DNA from: Enterocloster alcoholdehydrogenati
GTDB taxonomy: Bacteria > Bacillota > Clostridia > Lachnospirales > Lachnospiraceae
Direction of reading: 5' to 3'
Assembly (NCBI RefSeq): GCF_013282095.1
Contig: NZ_BLTJ01000002.1
Location: forward strand, 248,001 to 312,000
Length of the DNA stretch: 64,000 bases
Positions within the stretch are counted from its first letter, which is position 1. Each line of letters begins with the position of its first letter. The position numbers were made by a program, and so were the translations under genes. Of this stretch, positions 1 through 8,935 are shown one piece after another. Below the pieces are notes generated by a model that saw only the letters and a program-made list of their open reading frames with translations, did not search any database and had not been told where the DNA came from.

Positions 1-764
1 CCGGCCACCATGCCCGACAGATCCAGCGTCATAACCCGCTTATCTGCAATGACGTCCGGCACATTTCCCGATGCGATCATCTGGGCTAACCCTTCTGCAA
101 CGGCCGTCTTTCCCACGCCCGGCTCGCCGATGAGACAGGGGTTATTCTTGGTGCGGCGGCTTAAGATCTGGATTACCCGCTGGATCTCATTTTCACGGCC
201 GATCACAGGATCCAGCTTTCCCTCTGCCGCCATTTTCGTAAGATTCCGGCTGTAGCTGTCCAGGGTGGGAGTGGCATTTCCCCGCCGTCCCGTCCTGGCG
301 CCCTGCATCTCTTCTTTCACAGCAGGCGCGTCCTCTCCCATGGCGGCCAGAAGGTCAATATAAACCTTCTGGATGCTGACACCGATGGTGTTTAAAAGGC
401 GGCTGGCCACACAGTCCCCCTCACGCAGAATCGCAATCAGCAGATGCTCCGTTCCGATCTGGGCGGCTTTAAAGCGCACAGCCTCCCGGTAGCTGTTTTC
501 TATGACCCGGCGGGCTCTGGGGGTATAGGAGGCTGTATCCGCCGTCTTAAGGGTAGGATTTGGCGCAATCAGCTGGCTCACCAGCTCAATGACTTTATTC
601 TCCTCTACCCCGTTCTCCTCCAGCACTTTGGCCGCAACGCCTGTGCCCTCCTGCAAAAGGCCGATGAGCAGATGCTCCGTTCCCACATAGCCGTGGTTTA
701 AACTCTCTGCCACGCCCACCGCAAGGCCTAAGGCTTCCTTTGCCTGTGGTGTATATCGTTCCAT
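1..764 (-). CDS. clpC: ATP-dependent Clp protease ATPase ClpC (N-terminal part, cut by window edge)
   Basis: AAA+ unfoldase that feeds damaged or arginine-phosphorylated proteins to ClpP. The first 254 codons are visible: two Clp N-domain repeats (about residues 3-140, with the paired HLLIGLL and HLLIAIL segments), a linker, and the start of the first AAA+ module with Walker A GEPGVGKT near residue 210. The 3' part lies outside the window. ATG at 764 follows an AGGAGG site at 774-779. It is the last visible gene of the operon gntR-mcsA-mcsB-clpC, only 15 bases after mcsB. The family call is secure. No sign of decay is seen in the visible part. Confidence 0.96.
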   Translation of the reverse strand, partial: MERYTPQAKEALGLAVGVAESLNHGYVGTEHLLIGLLQEGTGVAAKVLEENGVEENKVIELVSQLIAPNPTLKTADTASYTPRARRVIENSYREAVRFKAAQIGTEHLLIAILREGDCVASRLLNTIGVSIQKVYIDLLAAMGEDAPAVKEEMQGARTGRRGNATPTLDSYSRNLTKMAAEGKLDPVIGRENEIQRVIQILSRRTKNNPCLIGEPGVGKTAVAEGLAQMIASGNVPDVIADKRVMTLDLSGMVA

Positions 765-779
765 AAATCTATGTCCTCC

Positions 780-1823
780 TTATGCGCTTTCGATGATTCT
801 GGGCAGCCTCTCTCTGATATAGGCGGCACGCACGCAGTCTGCCTCATCCTTATCCAGAGGCCTGCTGGCCCACAGCGCCAGATTGGCCGGTTTGATGCCG
901 ATCATCAGGCTGTAAAGGCTTCTCTCCTTTTCAAAGGAAATGACCCCGTCCTCTTCTCCCGCCATCAGCTGGGATAAAAAGATCCGGGCGTCCTTTTCCG
1001 TGATCCGCCTGGCGTATTTGAGAATGCCGTAGGACTTCCAGGTTTCATCCTCCCGTTCCAGCCGTCTGGCCCCAAGAGCCGCATTTCTTACCCGAAGCTC
1101 CTGGTTGTTTAACTGCGCCGCTGCCTTGGCCACCTGTTCAATGATCTCCTTTTCCGACTGACCCAGGCTTCTCTGATTGGAAAGCTCATACATATTTCCA
1201 TAGTTTTCGCTTCCCTCGCCGTAAAGCCCGCGGATGGCCGTTCCCAGCCGCCCCATATCTCCCACGATGCTCTGGAATTTGCGCACCTGAGAAAGCATGG
1301 GAAGGTGGAGCACCACACAGGCTTTTAAACCTGTGCCAACATTGGTGGGAAAGGTGGTGAGATAGCCGTATTTTTCATCAAAGGCATAGGAAAAACGCTC
1401 ATTGATGTAATCATCCAGCTCATCTGCCGCCTTCCACAGCTGTTCTAAATCCAGGCCCGGAGCCAGCAGCTGGAGGCGGATGTGGTCATCCGTCCCCAAA
1501 AGCAGGCTGCAGCTTTCATCCTCCGAAAGATAAAGCCCTCCCGGCCGGCTCATCTCCACCGCAGTCCGGTTTAAGATCCTGCGTTCTCTCAGCGCCTGCT
1601 TTTTCGCCCCGTTCATCGTTTCCAGGGCATACCAGGAAAATATCCCGCCGTCCCTGGTTGGAGCGTCCTTTAAGCCTTCTTTTAAACGTTCCACCAGCTG
1701 GCGGCTTCCTGCCTCATCCAGTCTGGATGGAAATACGCACTCATCCCAGTTTCGAGAAAGGCGGATCCGGCTGTAAATGATGTTGGAACGCTCCTCATGG
1801 ATTCCTTCATACCATCTGCTCAC
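780..1823 (-). CDS. mcsB: protein-arginine kinase McsB
   Basis: ATP:guanido phosphotransferase-fold kinase that phosphorylates arginine residues and so marks proteins for ClpC-ClpP. It has 347 residues, normal for the family. The N-terminal SRIRLSRN segment and the following kinase core match McsB, and the arginine-rich end (RERLPRI) fits the C-terminal phosphoarginine-sensing region. The ATG overlaps the stop of mcsA (ATGA at 1820-1823), which implies translational coupling to its zinc-protein activator. The gene sits between mcsA and clpC as in Bacillus and other Firmicutes. The function follows from family knowledge; the sequence shows an intact reading frame. Confidence 0.95.
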   Translation of the reverse strand: MSRWYEGIHEERSNIIYSRIRLSRNWDECVFPSRLDEAGSRQLVERLKEGLKDAPTRDGGIFSWYALETMNGAKKQALRERRILNRTAVEMSRPGGLYLSEDESCSLLLGTDDHIRLQLLAPGLDLEQLWKAADELDDYINERFSYAFDEKYGYLTTFPTNVGTGLKACVVLHLPMLSQVRKFQSIVGDMGRLGTAIRGLYGEGSENYGNMYELSNQRSLGQSEKEIIEQVAKAAAQLNNQELRVRNAALGARRLEREDETWKSYGILKYARRITEKDARIFLSQLMAGEEDGVISFEKERSLYSLMIGIKPANLALWASRPLDKDEADCVRAAYIRERLPRIIESA

Positions 1824-2482
1824 TGCGCTTTTCCTCCTTCCGGCCCGGAGGTTTCCGGCGTTTTTTCCTTCAGTGCACGCAGCTCATCCCGGTATCTGGC
1901 GGCGCTTTCGTAATCTTCTTTTGCCAACGCCTCTTTTAAGGCCTTCTGAAGGCGCACGGCCTGCAGCCCCATGCCGCCCGGATGAGCACCCAGGCCTTCC
2001 CTGACCGATCCGTCAGAGTCCCCCCCGGGCCCTGCAGCTCCCGATACATCCGGCTCCTCCCCGAAGGCCTTTATGGCATCCGGGTGCTCTTTTTCAAATT
2101 TGCTCCTGAATCTGGGATGTTTGCCCTTGTGGCTTTCGCTCCCCTGGAGCTGCTTAATCTTATCACTGATAAAAAGATCAAAAACGCCGTAGCAGTCGGG
2201 ACAGCCGAACCGGCTGTTCTCCACAAAATCATCAAAGCTGGCGCCGCAGGTGGGACACACCACCGCCGCCCTCTCATCCGTCTCCTCATCGTCCTCCTCA
2301 AGGCCCAAAAGCCCTGATAAGAGCCGCCCCAGCGGAAACTCTCCGTCTAACACAGCGCCGTACTGGCCGAAATCCATCTCTCTGGCGCAGTGGGAGCAGA
2401 GGTTGTGCTCTGTCTTTACTCCGTTAATGATCTCCGTATATTTTATGTTTGCTTCCCGTATCTTACATTTCTCACATAACAT
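1820..2482 (-). CDS. mcsA: McsA, UvrB/UvrC-motif zinc protein, activator of McsB
   Basis: Small zinc-binding adaptor that activates McsB. The 220-residue protein has paired CxxC motifs: CEKC and CSHC near the N-terminus, CPTC and CPDC around residues 90-112. A UVR helix-turn-helix motif (ALAKEDYESAARYRDEL) lies near the C-terminus. The start at 2482 (MLCEKCK) is chosen because GGAGGAGCAGT stands directly before it; an upstream in-frame ATG at 2515 would add 11 residues with no family match. The stop overlaps the mcsB start by 4 bases. The middle region (about 125-170) is rich in Asp, Gly and Glu and looks like a flexible linker. Confidence 0.93.
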   Translation of the reverse strand: MLCEKCKIREANIKYTEIINGVKTEHNLCSHCAREMDFGQYGAVLDGEFPLGRLLSGLLGLEEDDEETDERAAVVCPTCGASFDDFVENSRFGCPDCYGVFDLFISDKIKQLQGSESHKGKHPRFRSKFEKEHPDAIKAFGEEPDVSGAAGPGGDSDGSVREGLGAHPGGMGLQAVRLQKALKEALAKEDYESAARYRDELRALKEKTPETSGPEGGKAQ

Positions 2483-2520
2483 ACTGCTCCTCCATCCGGG
2501 CGCTCGCCCATTCACAGGCC

Positions 2521-2907
2521 TTACCTGCTCACAGAAGGCCTTGTGTATCTGTCATAAATCTCGTCTACCAGCTGATGGACCTCATTCCGGGAAATATCCC
2601 TGCAGATGCCGCAGGCCAGCACCACGTCCAGGTTCTGGCGCATCTCTTCGATGGCCTGGATCTTATCCACATCCAGGGAAACCACCGCGCCTCTTCTCCG
2701 GTCCAGCTTTACAAAGCCCTCCTGCCGCAGAACGGAATATGCCTTATTTACTGTATGCATATTGATGCCAATGTGATCGGCCATCTGCCGCACCGAGGGC
2801 AGGGTATCCCCTTCCCGTATCACATCCGTAGCGATACCCATAATGATCTGATTGCGAAGCTGAATATAAATCGCCTCGTCGCTGTTAAAATCAATCTTTA
2901 ATACCAT
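2521..2907 (-). CDS. YtrA-type GntR transcriptional regulator heading the mcs-clpC operon
   Basis: A 128-residue regulator with an N-terminal winged helix of the GntR type (IYIQLRNQI, then the recognition region SVRQMADHIGINMHTVNKAY) and a short helical C-terminal tail instead of a large ligand domain, which marks the YtrA subfamily. The start at 2907 (MVLKIDF) fits the family N-terminus; the ATG at 2937 has no ribosome site. It occupies the position where ctsR stands in Bacillus, 38 bases before mcsA, so it probably controls the Clp genes; that role is inference. Its promoter (3012-3040) and a dyad (2971-2998) that could be its own operator lie just upstream. No CtsR-like sequence is present. 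Confidence 0.88.
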   Translation of the reverse strand: MVLKIDFNSDEAIYIQLRNQIIMGIATDVIREGDTLPSVRQMADHIGINMHTVNKAYSVLRQEGFVKLDRRRGAVVSLDVDKIQAIEEMRQNLDVVLACGICRDISRNEVHQLVDEIYDRYTRPSVSR

Positions 2908-2970
2908 ACGCACACCATCTTTCGTTCTATGACTCATACCGGAACAGACTACCGCAGTCTGAGCACCAAC

Positions 2971-2998
2971 GTTATATCTGTTCTACAGGCAATATAAC
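2971..2998 (-). promoter_or_regulatory. candidate operator of the GntR regulator
   Basis: Inverted repeat GTTATAT (2971-2977), 14 bases, ATATAAC (2992-2998), with an inner dyad CTGT-TCT-ACAG at 2978-2988. It lies just downstream of the expected transcription start of the gntR-mcs-clpC operon. A further GTTATA half-site overlaps the -10 box. Arms of this form and spacing are typical of YtrA-type GntR operators. Autoregulation is inferred. Confidence 0.6.
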
Positions 2999-3011
2999 AC
3001 CTGATGCTATT

Positions 3012-3040
3012 ACTATAACAGGGAAATGAAGATCCGTCAA
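3012..3040 (-). promoter_or_regulatory. sigma-A promoter of gntR-mcsA-mcsB-clpC
   Basis: Minus-strand TTGACG (3035-3040), 17-base spacer, TATAGT (3012-3017). The start of transcription is expected near 3005, about 100 bases before the gntR start codon. Confidence 0.7.
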
Positions 3041-3105
3041 GAACCTCCCGAAACCGGAGATTATTTCCTGACGAATCCATACATTGCTGTGGCTGTGAAA
3101 TTTTG

Positions 3106-4131
3106 CTACAGCTTTGCCACCAGCTGGTCTACCATCTCTGCGGTGGTAGCCCAGCTGGTGGCAAAGCGCACTGCGGTATGGTTTTCATCCACCGGCTCCC
3201 ATACACTAAAGCCCACCTGGAAGCTCAGACGTCTGAGGGTATCATTTTCAAGGACTGCAAACTGCTGGTTGGTAGGGGAATCAATGAGGAACGGGATTTT
3301 CTTTTCCTTCAGGCCTTTTTTCAGCCGGTCTGCCATGAGGATAGCCTGGCGGCTGATGGTAAAATAAAGCCCGTCCGTAAACAGGGTGTCAAACTGCAGC
3401 CCCAGGAGGCGTCCCTTTGCAAGCAGGGCTCCGTGCTGCTTGATCTGAGTGACAAACTGTCTGGGCGCGTTATTTTTTGTAAATACCACCGCCTCCCCAA
3501 ACAGCGCTCCCACCTTGGTTCCTCCAATGTAAAATACGTCGCAGAAACGGGCGATATCCTCCAGTGTCACATCCGTATCCAGGCTCATAAGGCCATAGCC
3601 CAGGCGGGCCCCATCTAAATAGAGAGGAATCTTATATTCGCCGCAGACCCTGGAGAGAGCCGCAAGCTCTGCCTTCGTGTAAAGAGTTCCAAGTTCCGTA
3701 GGATGGGAAATATAGACCATACCGGGAAACACCATATGCTCATGGCTGCCGTCTTCATAAAAGGCTTTCAGATAGGCGCTTACAGTTTCCGCCGCAAGTT
3801 TCCCCTCCTTTTGAGCAAGGGCCAGAACTTTGTGGCCCGTAAGCTCAATGGCCCCGGCCTCATGGACGTTTACATGGCCGCTCTCTGCCGCCACTACGCC
3901 TTCGTAATTCTCTAAAAGGGAATCAATCACCGTCTGATTGGTCTGGGTGCCTCCGGTAAGAAAATAGATATCTGCCTCCGGGCAGCGGCAGGCAGCGGCG
4001 ATCTTTGCCTTCGCCGCTTCACAGTAGGGATCCGCTCCGTATCCCGGCGTCTGCTCCCTGTTTGTTTCCACCAAACGTTTTAAAATGGCCTCATGGGCCC
4101 CTTCTGTATAATCGCTTTCAAATGACAGCAT
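3106..4131 (-). CDS. low-specificity L-threonine aldolase (PLP enzyme)
   Basis: Cytoplasmic aldolase that cleaves L-threonine or L-allo-threonine to glycine and acetaldehyde. It has 341 residues, fold type I. The internal aldimine lysine lies in YIGGTKVGAL (near residue 210), and HVNVHEAGA and LYLDGARLGYG are typical family segments. ATG at 4131 follows AAGGAGAG with 7 bases spacing; that ribosome site lies inside the 3' end of mobAB, whose stop ends 3 bases before. The two genes are therefore probably cotranscribed, although no metabolic link is evident. The exact amino-acid stereospecificity cannot be told from sequence. Confidence 0.9.
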   Translation of the reverse strand: MLSFESDYTEGAHEAILKRLVETNREQTPGYGADPYCEAAKAKIAAACRCPEADIYFLTGGTQTNQTVIDSLLENYEGVVAAESGHVNVHEAGAIELTGHKVLALAQKEGKLAAETVSAYLKAFYEDGSHEHMVFPGMVYISHPTELGTLYTKAELAALSRVCGEYKIPLYLDGARLGYGLMSLDTDVTLEDIARFCDVFYIGGTKVGALFGEAVVFTKNNAPRQFVTQIKQHGALLAKGRLLGLQFDTLFTDGLYFTISRQAILMADRLKKGLKEKKIPFLIDSPTNQQFAVLENDTLRRLSFQVGFSVWEPVDENHTAVRFATSWATTAEMVDQLVAKL

Positions 4132-4133
4132 GA

Positions 4134-5306
4134 CTATCTCTCCTTTTTATTTTTTTGTGCCGGACGGTCCATAAAGCCTATGACAAGCTCCAGAATAAAA
4201 TCCATGTCTTTAAACCCCAAAACCGGAGGCGCTTCAGGCCCTGCGGAAGCGTCCTGTCTATTGATGTTCCAAATATTTCCTTTCTTTTCATCTGCCCAGT
4301 CAGCCACATAGGCCAGCACCGTCTCCGGCCTGCATACCGGCTGGACAGAGATTGCGCTTCGCAGCGTCTCAAGCTTTGGATAAGCGGAATATTTCTGTCC
4401 TTCTAAAAGGATCAGGTCTGCTTCCGGAAAGAATGAAAAGAAGTCATGGACTTCCTTTTTTTCTTCTTTTATGACGCTGAACCGACGGTCAGAATAGACC
4501 GCCGTCCCACAGGCTCCGGCAGCTTTCATACGATAGCTGTCCGTGCCGGGGACGTCAGGGATAAAATCGTGGCCGTCGTGTTTGATCACGGCTGTTTTTA
4601 AGCCCCGACGGGAAAGTTCTTTTACAATCGCCTCCGCAAGCGCCGTCTTTCCTGTATTTTTTCGTCCGCTGACAGCCAGGACAGGCGGGGTCTCTCTTAC
4701 CTTCAGGTTTTCATAGGCTTTGGGGCTGTTGACATTGGAAAACCAGCTGTCTGGGATATGTACAGTGTGGGTATCCAGGATACGGACATTCAGCCGGTCA
4801 AGAAACTCTCCCATCCGAAAGTGCCCTGCCTTCAGCCTTTCTTCCAGAACAGGAATGGCCCTTTTGCTGTAAAAAGCACAGACGGGATGAAGCCGTCCGT
4901 CTCTGGTGCGCCAGACCACAGCATCCTCTTCTTTACAGGCCTTTGCCAGATACAGAGCCATTTCCCTCCGGAAAAAGGGCATATCGCACGGAACGAAAAA
5001 AAGGCCGTTCAAAGACTCCCTCTCCCCGCAGCACTCCCGCAGGCAAGACCAGATGCCTCCCATAGGGCCTGCGGGAGTAAAAAGGGAAAGCTGGCTTATC
5101 CTGTCTGGAATAGACGGCCAGGAGCCCATGCCCTCTGCCTCCCCCTCCGCCTCCGAAACAAAACATGGCTTTCCAAGGGCCTTAAGTTCTCTTTGAATCC
5201 GGCTTCCAAAGGTCTCCCCCTGCCAGAGCAGCTTTGATTTATCCTGGTTTCCCATGCGGCTTCCGCTTCCGCCCTTTAAAAGGACGCAGCCCCATTCCAT
5301 TGTCAT
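4134..5306 (-). CDS. MobA-MobB fusion, molybdenum cofactor guanylyltransferase
   Basis: Two-domain protein of 390 residues. The N-terminal half is MobA-like (nucleotide loop LLKGGSGSRMG, then DKSKLL, and the metal-binding FFVPCDMPF), which attaches GMP to molybdopterin. The C-terminal half is MobB-like, with a P-loop SGRKNTGKT near residue 210, AVIKHDGHDF and LILLEGQK. MobA uses GTP to make molybdopterin guanine dinucleotide; MobB binds GTP and assists. The start at 5306 is preferred because AAGGAG stands 9 bases upstream; in-frame ATGs at 5327 and 5393 lack a good site. No molybdoenzyme gene lies in the window. Fusions of the two domains are known. Confidence 0.86.
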   Translation of the reverse strand: MTMEWGCVLLKGGSGSRMGNQDKSKLLWQGETFGSRIQRELKALGKPCFVSEAEGEAEGMGSWPSIPDRISQLSLFTPAGPMGGIWSCLRECCGERESLNGLFFVPCDMPFFRREMALYLAKACKEEDAVVWRTRDGRLHPVCAFYSKRAIPVLEERLKAGHFRMGEFLDRLNVRILDTHTVHIPDSWFSNVNSPKAYENLKVRETPPVLAVSGRKNTGKTALAEAIVKELSRRGLKTAVIKHDGHDFIPDVPGTDSYRMKAAGACGTAVYSDRRFSVIKEEKKEVHDFFSFFPEADLILLEGQKYSAYPKLETLRSAISVQPVCRPETVLAYVADWADEKKGNIWNINRQDASAGPEAPPVLGFKDMDFILELVIGFMDRPAQKNKKER

Positions 5307-5502
5307 CTTCTCATTCTCCTTCACCATAAGCACAGCCAGATGCCAAAAGACATCTGTCGGTGGTGTTCCTCTTTTGCTGCTGATGGTAAGCATACCAGTT
5401 TATGGGGCCAAAATCAATCCCGGCATGAATTTTCTGTCTGTTTTGTTTTTTGACACATGGTATCCGCCATGCGCATATCATAATCATTGAGATTATGTGC
5501 TT

Positions 5503-5524
5503 TCCATCCGCGGCTTTGGATGGA
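5503..5524 (+). other. small hairpin in the asnB leader
   Basis: TCCATCC (5503-5509), 8-base loop, GGATGGA (5518-5524), 18 bases before the asnB ribosome site. An upstream TTGACA at 5449-5454 may belong to the asnB promoter, but the matching -10 box is poor. The role is unknown. Confidence 0.3.
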
Positions 5525-5555
5525 GGGTATCCGTTTCACACCGGGAGGACGGATT

Positions 5556-7415
5556 ATGTGCGGAATTGCAGGATTTTTTCATCCGAAAGGGATCTATCAG
5601 AATAACAGCCTCAGGTTTAAGGAGCGGCTCAGCGCTATGGGCGCTGCCGTAAAGCGGAGAGGGCCGGATGATGAGGGGATATGGCTTGGAAACTTTATGG
5701 GACTGTCCCACCGCCGTCTTTCCATCATCGACCCCGAAGGGGGCAGACAGCCCATGGCAAACGCTTATAAGGATGGCTTCTGTGCCATTGCCTACAATGG
5801 GGAGCTTTACAATACAAAGGAAATTAAAAAGGATCTGCTTTCAAGAGGCTGCCGCTTTAAGACTTCCAGCGACACAGAGGTGATCCTGGAGGGGTACATG
5901 GAATACGGAACCGATTTCGTAAAACGCCTAAACGGCATTTTCGCCATTGCCATCGCCGACACCTCCTGCCAGACCCTGTTTCTTTTTCGGGATCGGGTGG
6001 GAGTAAAGCCCCTGTTTTATACCGTAACCCATGAGGGTGAAGTCATTTTCGGCTCTGAATTAAAGGCTCTATTTGCCCTGCCGGAAATCAGCCCCAGGCT
6101 GGATATCGCCGGGGCCAATGAGATCTTTTCCCTTGGACCTGCAAGAACCGACTGCTGCGGTGTATTAAAAGATATTCGCGAGGTGCGGCCGGGGCATTTC
6201 CTTACGGTCAATTCCAGCGGGCTTTGTGAGGAGACCTACTGGAAACTGGAAAGCCGTCCTCATACAGACTCCTGGGAACAGACCGTGGAAAAGACAGCCT
6301 TTCTCGTCACTGACTCCATCCGGCGTCAGATGGTCTCCGACGTCCCCATCTGCGCCTTTCTCTCCGGCGGCCTGGACTCCAGTCTGGTATCCGCAGTCTG
6401 TGCCGCAGAGCTCAGGAAGAACGGAAGAAAATTTACCACCTTTTCCTTTGATTTTACAGGCAATGACCTGTATTTCCGCTCAAACGATTTTCAGCCCACC
6501 AGAGACCGGCCCTATGCGGAGGAAATGGCAGACTATCTGAAAACAGATCATCACTTCCTGGAATGCGGCAGTCTGACTCTGGAAAAACGGCTGTCTGATT
6601 CGGTGCTGGCTCATGACCTGCCCGCCATGGGAGATATTGACTCGTCCCTGCTCCAGTTCTGCTCCATGGTAAAAGATCACTGCAAGGTGGCCCTTACGGG
6701 AGAATGTGCCGACGAGATCTTCGGAGGCTATCCCTGGTTTCACAAAGAATCCTGTCTCAGGGCCAATACCTTCCCCTGGACCATGGATCTTGCACCCAGA
6801 AAGCTGCTTTTAAAGGATGATTTTCTGGCTGTACTCCACATGGACGAATATGTAAAGAACGCCTATGAGCATTCCCTGGCCCGGACTCCCCGGTGCCCGG
6901 AGGATACGCCTTTGGAGGCCAGACGCAGAGAAATCTCATGGCTGAACCTAAACTGGTTTATGAGAACCCTTTTAGAGCGGATGGACCGGACCAGTATGTA
7001 CTGCGGCCTGGAAGCCAGGGTGCCTTTTGCCGACCATCGGATCATAGAATATCTCTGGAATGTTCCCTGGGAAATGAAGGCAAAGGACGGCGTGGCCAAG
7101 GGACTTTTGCGCCATGCGGCAAAAGGACTTCTGCCAGAGGAAGTGCTGTGGCGAAAAAAATCTCCCTATCCCAAAACCTACGATAAAAAATATGAGGTTC
7201 TTCTGGCCGGCCAGATCCGTGAGCTGATCCGTGATCCCAGTGCGCCTGTGATGGAATTTCTGGATCAGAAGAAGGTGGAAACCTTTCTTAAGTCCCCCTC
7301 TGATTACGGCAAACCCTGGTACGGACAGCTGATGGCCGGGCCTCAGATGATGGCATATATTCTGCAGGTCAATTTCTGGCTGTCACATTATGGCATAAAA
7401 ACCCTTATTTCCTGA
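5556..7415 (+). CDS. asnB: asparagine synthase, glutamine-hydrolysing
   Basis: Makes asparagine from aspartate, glutamine and ATP. The 619-residue protein begins MCGIAGFF, so the catalytic Cys2 becomes N-terminal after Met removal. The class II glutamine amidotransferase domain covers about residues 2-210 (RGPDDEG and YNGELYN visible). The C-terminal synthetase domain contains the PPi-loop SGGLDSS near residue 265 and GECADEIFGGY near 390. The start at 5556 has GGGAGGA 6 bases upstream; a longer reading frame from 5487 lacks support and would bury the nucleophile. The gene stands alone on the plus strand, divergent from mobAB and convergent with fprA. Confidence 0.95.
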   Translation: MCGIAGFFHPKGIYQNNSLRFKERLSAMGAAVKRRGPDDEGIWLGNFMGLSHRRLSIIDPEGGRQPMANAYKDGFCAIAYNGELYNTKEIKKDLLSRGCRFKTSSDTEVILEGYMEYGTDFVKRLNGIFAIAIADTSCQTLFLFRDRVGVKPLFYTVTHEGEVIFGSELKALFALPEISPRLDIAGANEIFSLGPARTDCCGVLKDIREVRPGHFLTVNSSGLCEETYWKLESRPHTDSWEQTVEKTAFLVTDSIRRQMVSDVPICAFLSGGLDSSLVSAVCAAELRKNGRKFTTFSFDFTGNDLYFRSNDFQPTRDRPYAEEMADYLKTDHHFLECGSLTLEKRLSDSVLAHDLPAMGDIDSSLLQFCSMVKDHCKVALTGECADEIFGGYPWFHKESCLRANTFPWTMDLAPRKLLLKDDFLAVLHMDEYVKNAYEHSLARTPRCPEDTPLEARRREISWLNLNWFMRTLLERMDRTSMYCGLEARVPFADHRIIEYLWNVPWEMKAKDGVAKGLLRHAAKGLLPEEVLWRKKSPYPKTYDKKYEVLLAGQIRELIRDPSAPVMEFLDQKKVETFLKSPSDYGKPWYGQLMAGPQMMAYILQVNFWLSHYGIKTLIS

Positions 7416-7452
7416 TCTGAATCTGTCCTTCCCCAGAGATATCAGAAAAAAA

Positions 7453-7516
7453 TCCCCTCTTTTTAAGAGAAACGCAGGGATTTTCCATACTGCGTTCCTT
7501 CCAAAATAAGAGGGGA
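7453..7516. terminator. branched bidirectional terminator between asnB and fprA
   Basis: Outer stem TCCCCTCTT (7453-7461) with AAGAGGGGA (7508-7516) flanked by A and T runs. Inside it lies a second stem AACGCAG (7471-7477) with CTGCGTT (7490-7496). It stands between two convergent genes. Confidence 0.7.
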
Positions 7517-7529
7517 ATATCAGAACCTG

Positions 7530-8735
7530 TTATAAAGCAAGGGATGCTGCAATAGCGTCAGCCAGCGCTTCAATGTCTGCTTCCTGACCTGCTTTTAAAG
7601 AGGACTTAATGCTAACGGTAGGCTCAAGAATCTCCATATTCTTCATGCCTGCGATCATGTCCTTCATCTGTCTGGCAGCTACCATGCCCCAGGAACCGTT
7701 TTCTATCACTGCCACTGTGCGGTTCTGAAGAGCGTGGGCCTTTAAGTCGCTTAACACCCGCTCCATGCTGGTAAAAATACCGCCGTTGTAGGTTGCGGAG
7801 GCAAATACCAGATGGCTGCAGCGGAACGCCTCAGCTACCATGACAGACGGGTGCGTGGAGGAAACATCATATACGGCAATGTTGCAGATGCCTCGGTCAG
7901 CCAGCCTGCAGGCCAGAATATTGGCCGCATTCTCTGTATTTCCATAGATTGAACCATAGGCGATCATAACAGCCTTCTCTTCGGGGGCATAGCTGCTCCA
8001 GGTCAGGTATTTATCTACATACCAGCCTATATTTTCACGCCATACAGGTCCGTGAAGCGGGCATATCATCTGGATATCCAGTCCGGCAGCCTTCTTTAAA
8101 AGCGTCTGTACGGACGCGCCGTATTTTCCAACAATGTTCGTATAATATCTTCTGGCATCATCCAGCCAGTCACGTTCAAAGTTTACCTCATCTGCAAAAA
8201 GGTTGCCGTTCATAGCTCCGAAGGTGCCGAACGCGTCAGCAGAGAACAGGATCTTATCTGTGGTGTCGTAGGTGACCATAACCTCCGGCCAGTGCACCAT
8301 GGGAGCCATCACAAAGGTATATGTGTGCTTTCCGGTGCAGAACGTATCATTCTCCTTAACGATCACGGCTCTGGAATCAATATCAAAATCGAAGAACTGC
8401 TTGATGATGTCAACGGTCTTTGCGTTGCACACAACCTTTACTTCCGGATAACGTCTTACCACATCTTCCAGAGTAGCACAATGGTCAGGCTCCATATGGT
8501 TCACGATCACATAATCCAGAGCGCGTCCTCCTAACACTGCCTCCAGATTCTCGAAAAGCTGGCTGCTAACAGCCCAGTCTACCGTATCAAAAAGGACAGT
8601 TTTTTCATCCTTTAAAACGTATGCATTGTAGGAAACTCCTCTGGGAATAGGGTACGCATTTTCAAATAAAGCAAGACGGCGGTCCGTCCCGCCTACCCAG
8701 AACAAATCATCTTTAATCTTCTTAACGCAGTACAT
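7530..8735 (-). CDS. fprA: A-type flavoprotein (flavodiiron protein), oxygen or NO reductase
   Basis: Cytosolic detoxifying enzyme that reduces O2 to water and/or NO to N2O, giving anaerobes oxygen tolerance. It has 401 residues. The N-terminal metallo-beta-lactamase-like domain carries the diiron ligands in HMEPDH (near residue 80) and a later HWPEVM segment. The C-terminal flavodoxin domain starts near 255 with the FMN loop YGSIYGNTENAA. ATG at 8735 follows AAGGA. A promoter with GTGACA and TATACT (17-base spacing, extended -10) is visible at 8793-8821. No rubredoxin gene is adjacent. The choice between O2 and NO as main substrate cannot be made here. Confidence 0.93.
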   Translation of the reverse strand: MYCVKKIKDDLFWVGGTDRRLALFENAYPIPRGVSYNAYVLKDEKTVLFDTVDWAVSSQLFENLEAVLGGRALDYVIVNHMEPDHCATLEDVVRRYPEVKVVCNAKTVDIIKQFFDFDIDSRAVIVKENDTFCTGKHTYTFVMAPMVHWPEVMVTYDTTDKILFSADAFGTFGAMNGNLFADEVNFERDWLDDARRYYTNIVGKYGASVQTLLKKAAGLDIQMICPLHGPVWRENIGWYVDKYLTWSSYAPEEKAVMIAYGSIYGNTENAANILACRLADRGICNIAVYDVSSTHPSVMVAEAFRCSHLVFASATYNGGIFTSMERVLSDLKAHALQNRTVAVIENGSWGMVAARQMKDMIAGMKNMEILEPTVSIKSSLKAGQEADIEALADAIAASLAL

Positions 8736-8792
8736 CTTTTATCTTCCTTTCCAAAATAATTCGTTAAAATTCCCATGATTTTTACCGTAGAC

Positions 8793-8821
8793 AGTATAGC
8801 ATATTTTTTTTAAAATGTCAC
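8793..8821 (-). promoter_or_regulatory. promoter of fprA
   Basis: Minus-strand GTGACA (8816-8821), 17-base spacer, TATACT (8793-8798), with TG one base before the -10 box. Good match to a sigma-A extended -10 promoter. Confidence 0.65.
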
Positions 8822-8892
8822 TGTATTATTTGACAAACACAACGCATTTCAAACCGGAATCCGGCAGCTTTTTCAGCCCAAAATGCAAAGAA

Positions 8893-8929
8893 CCCCCGGA
8901 GCGCCGGGAAATATCCCAGGCTCCGGGGG
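8893..8929 (-). terminator. intrinsic terminator of the glucosaminidase/cohesin-protein operon
   Basis: Perfect 10-bp stem CCCCCGGAGC (8893-8902) with GCTCCGGGGG (8920-8929). On the minus strand it is followed by a T-rich tract. It lies 7 bases after the stop of the cohesin-domain gene. Confidence 0.85.
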
Positions 8930-8935
8930 AAGATC

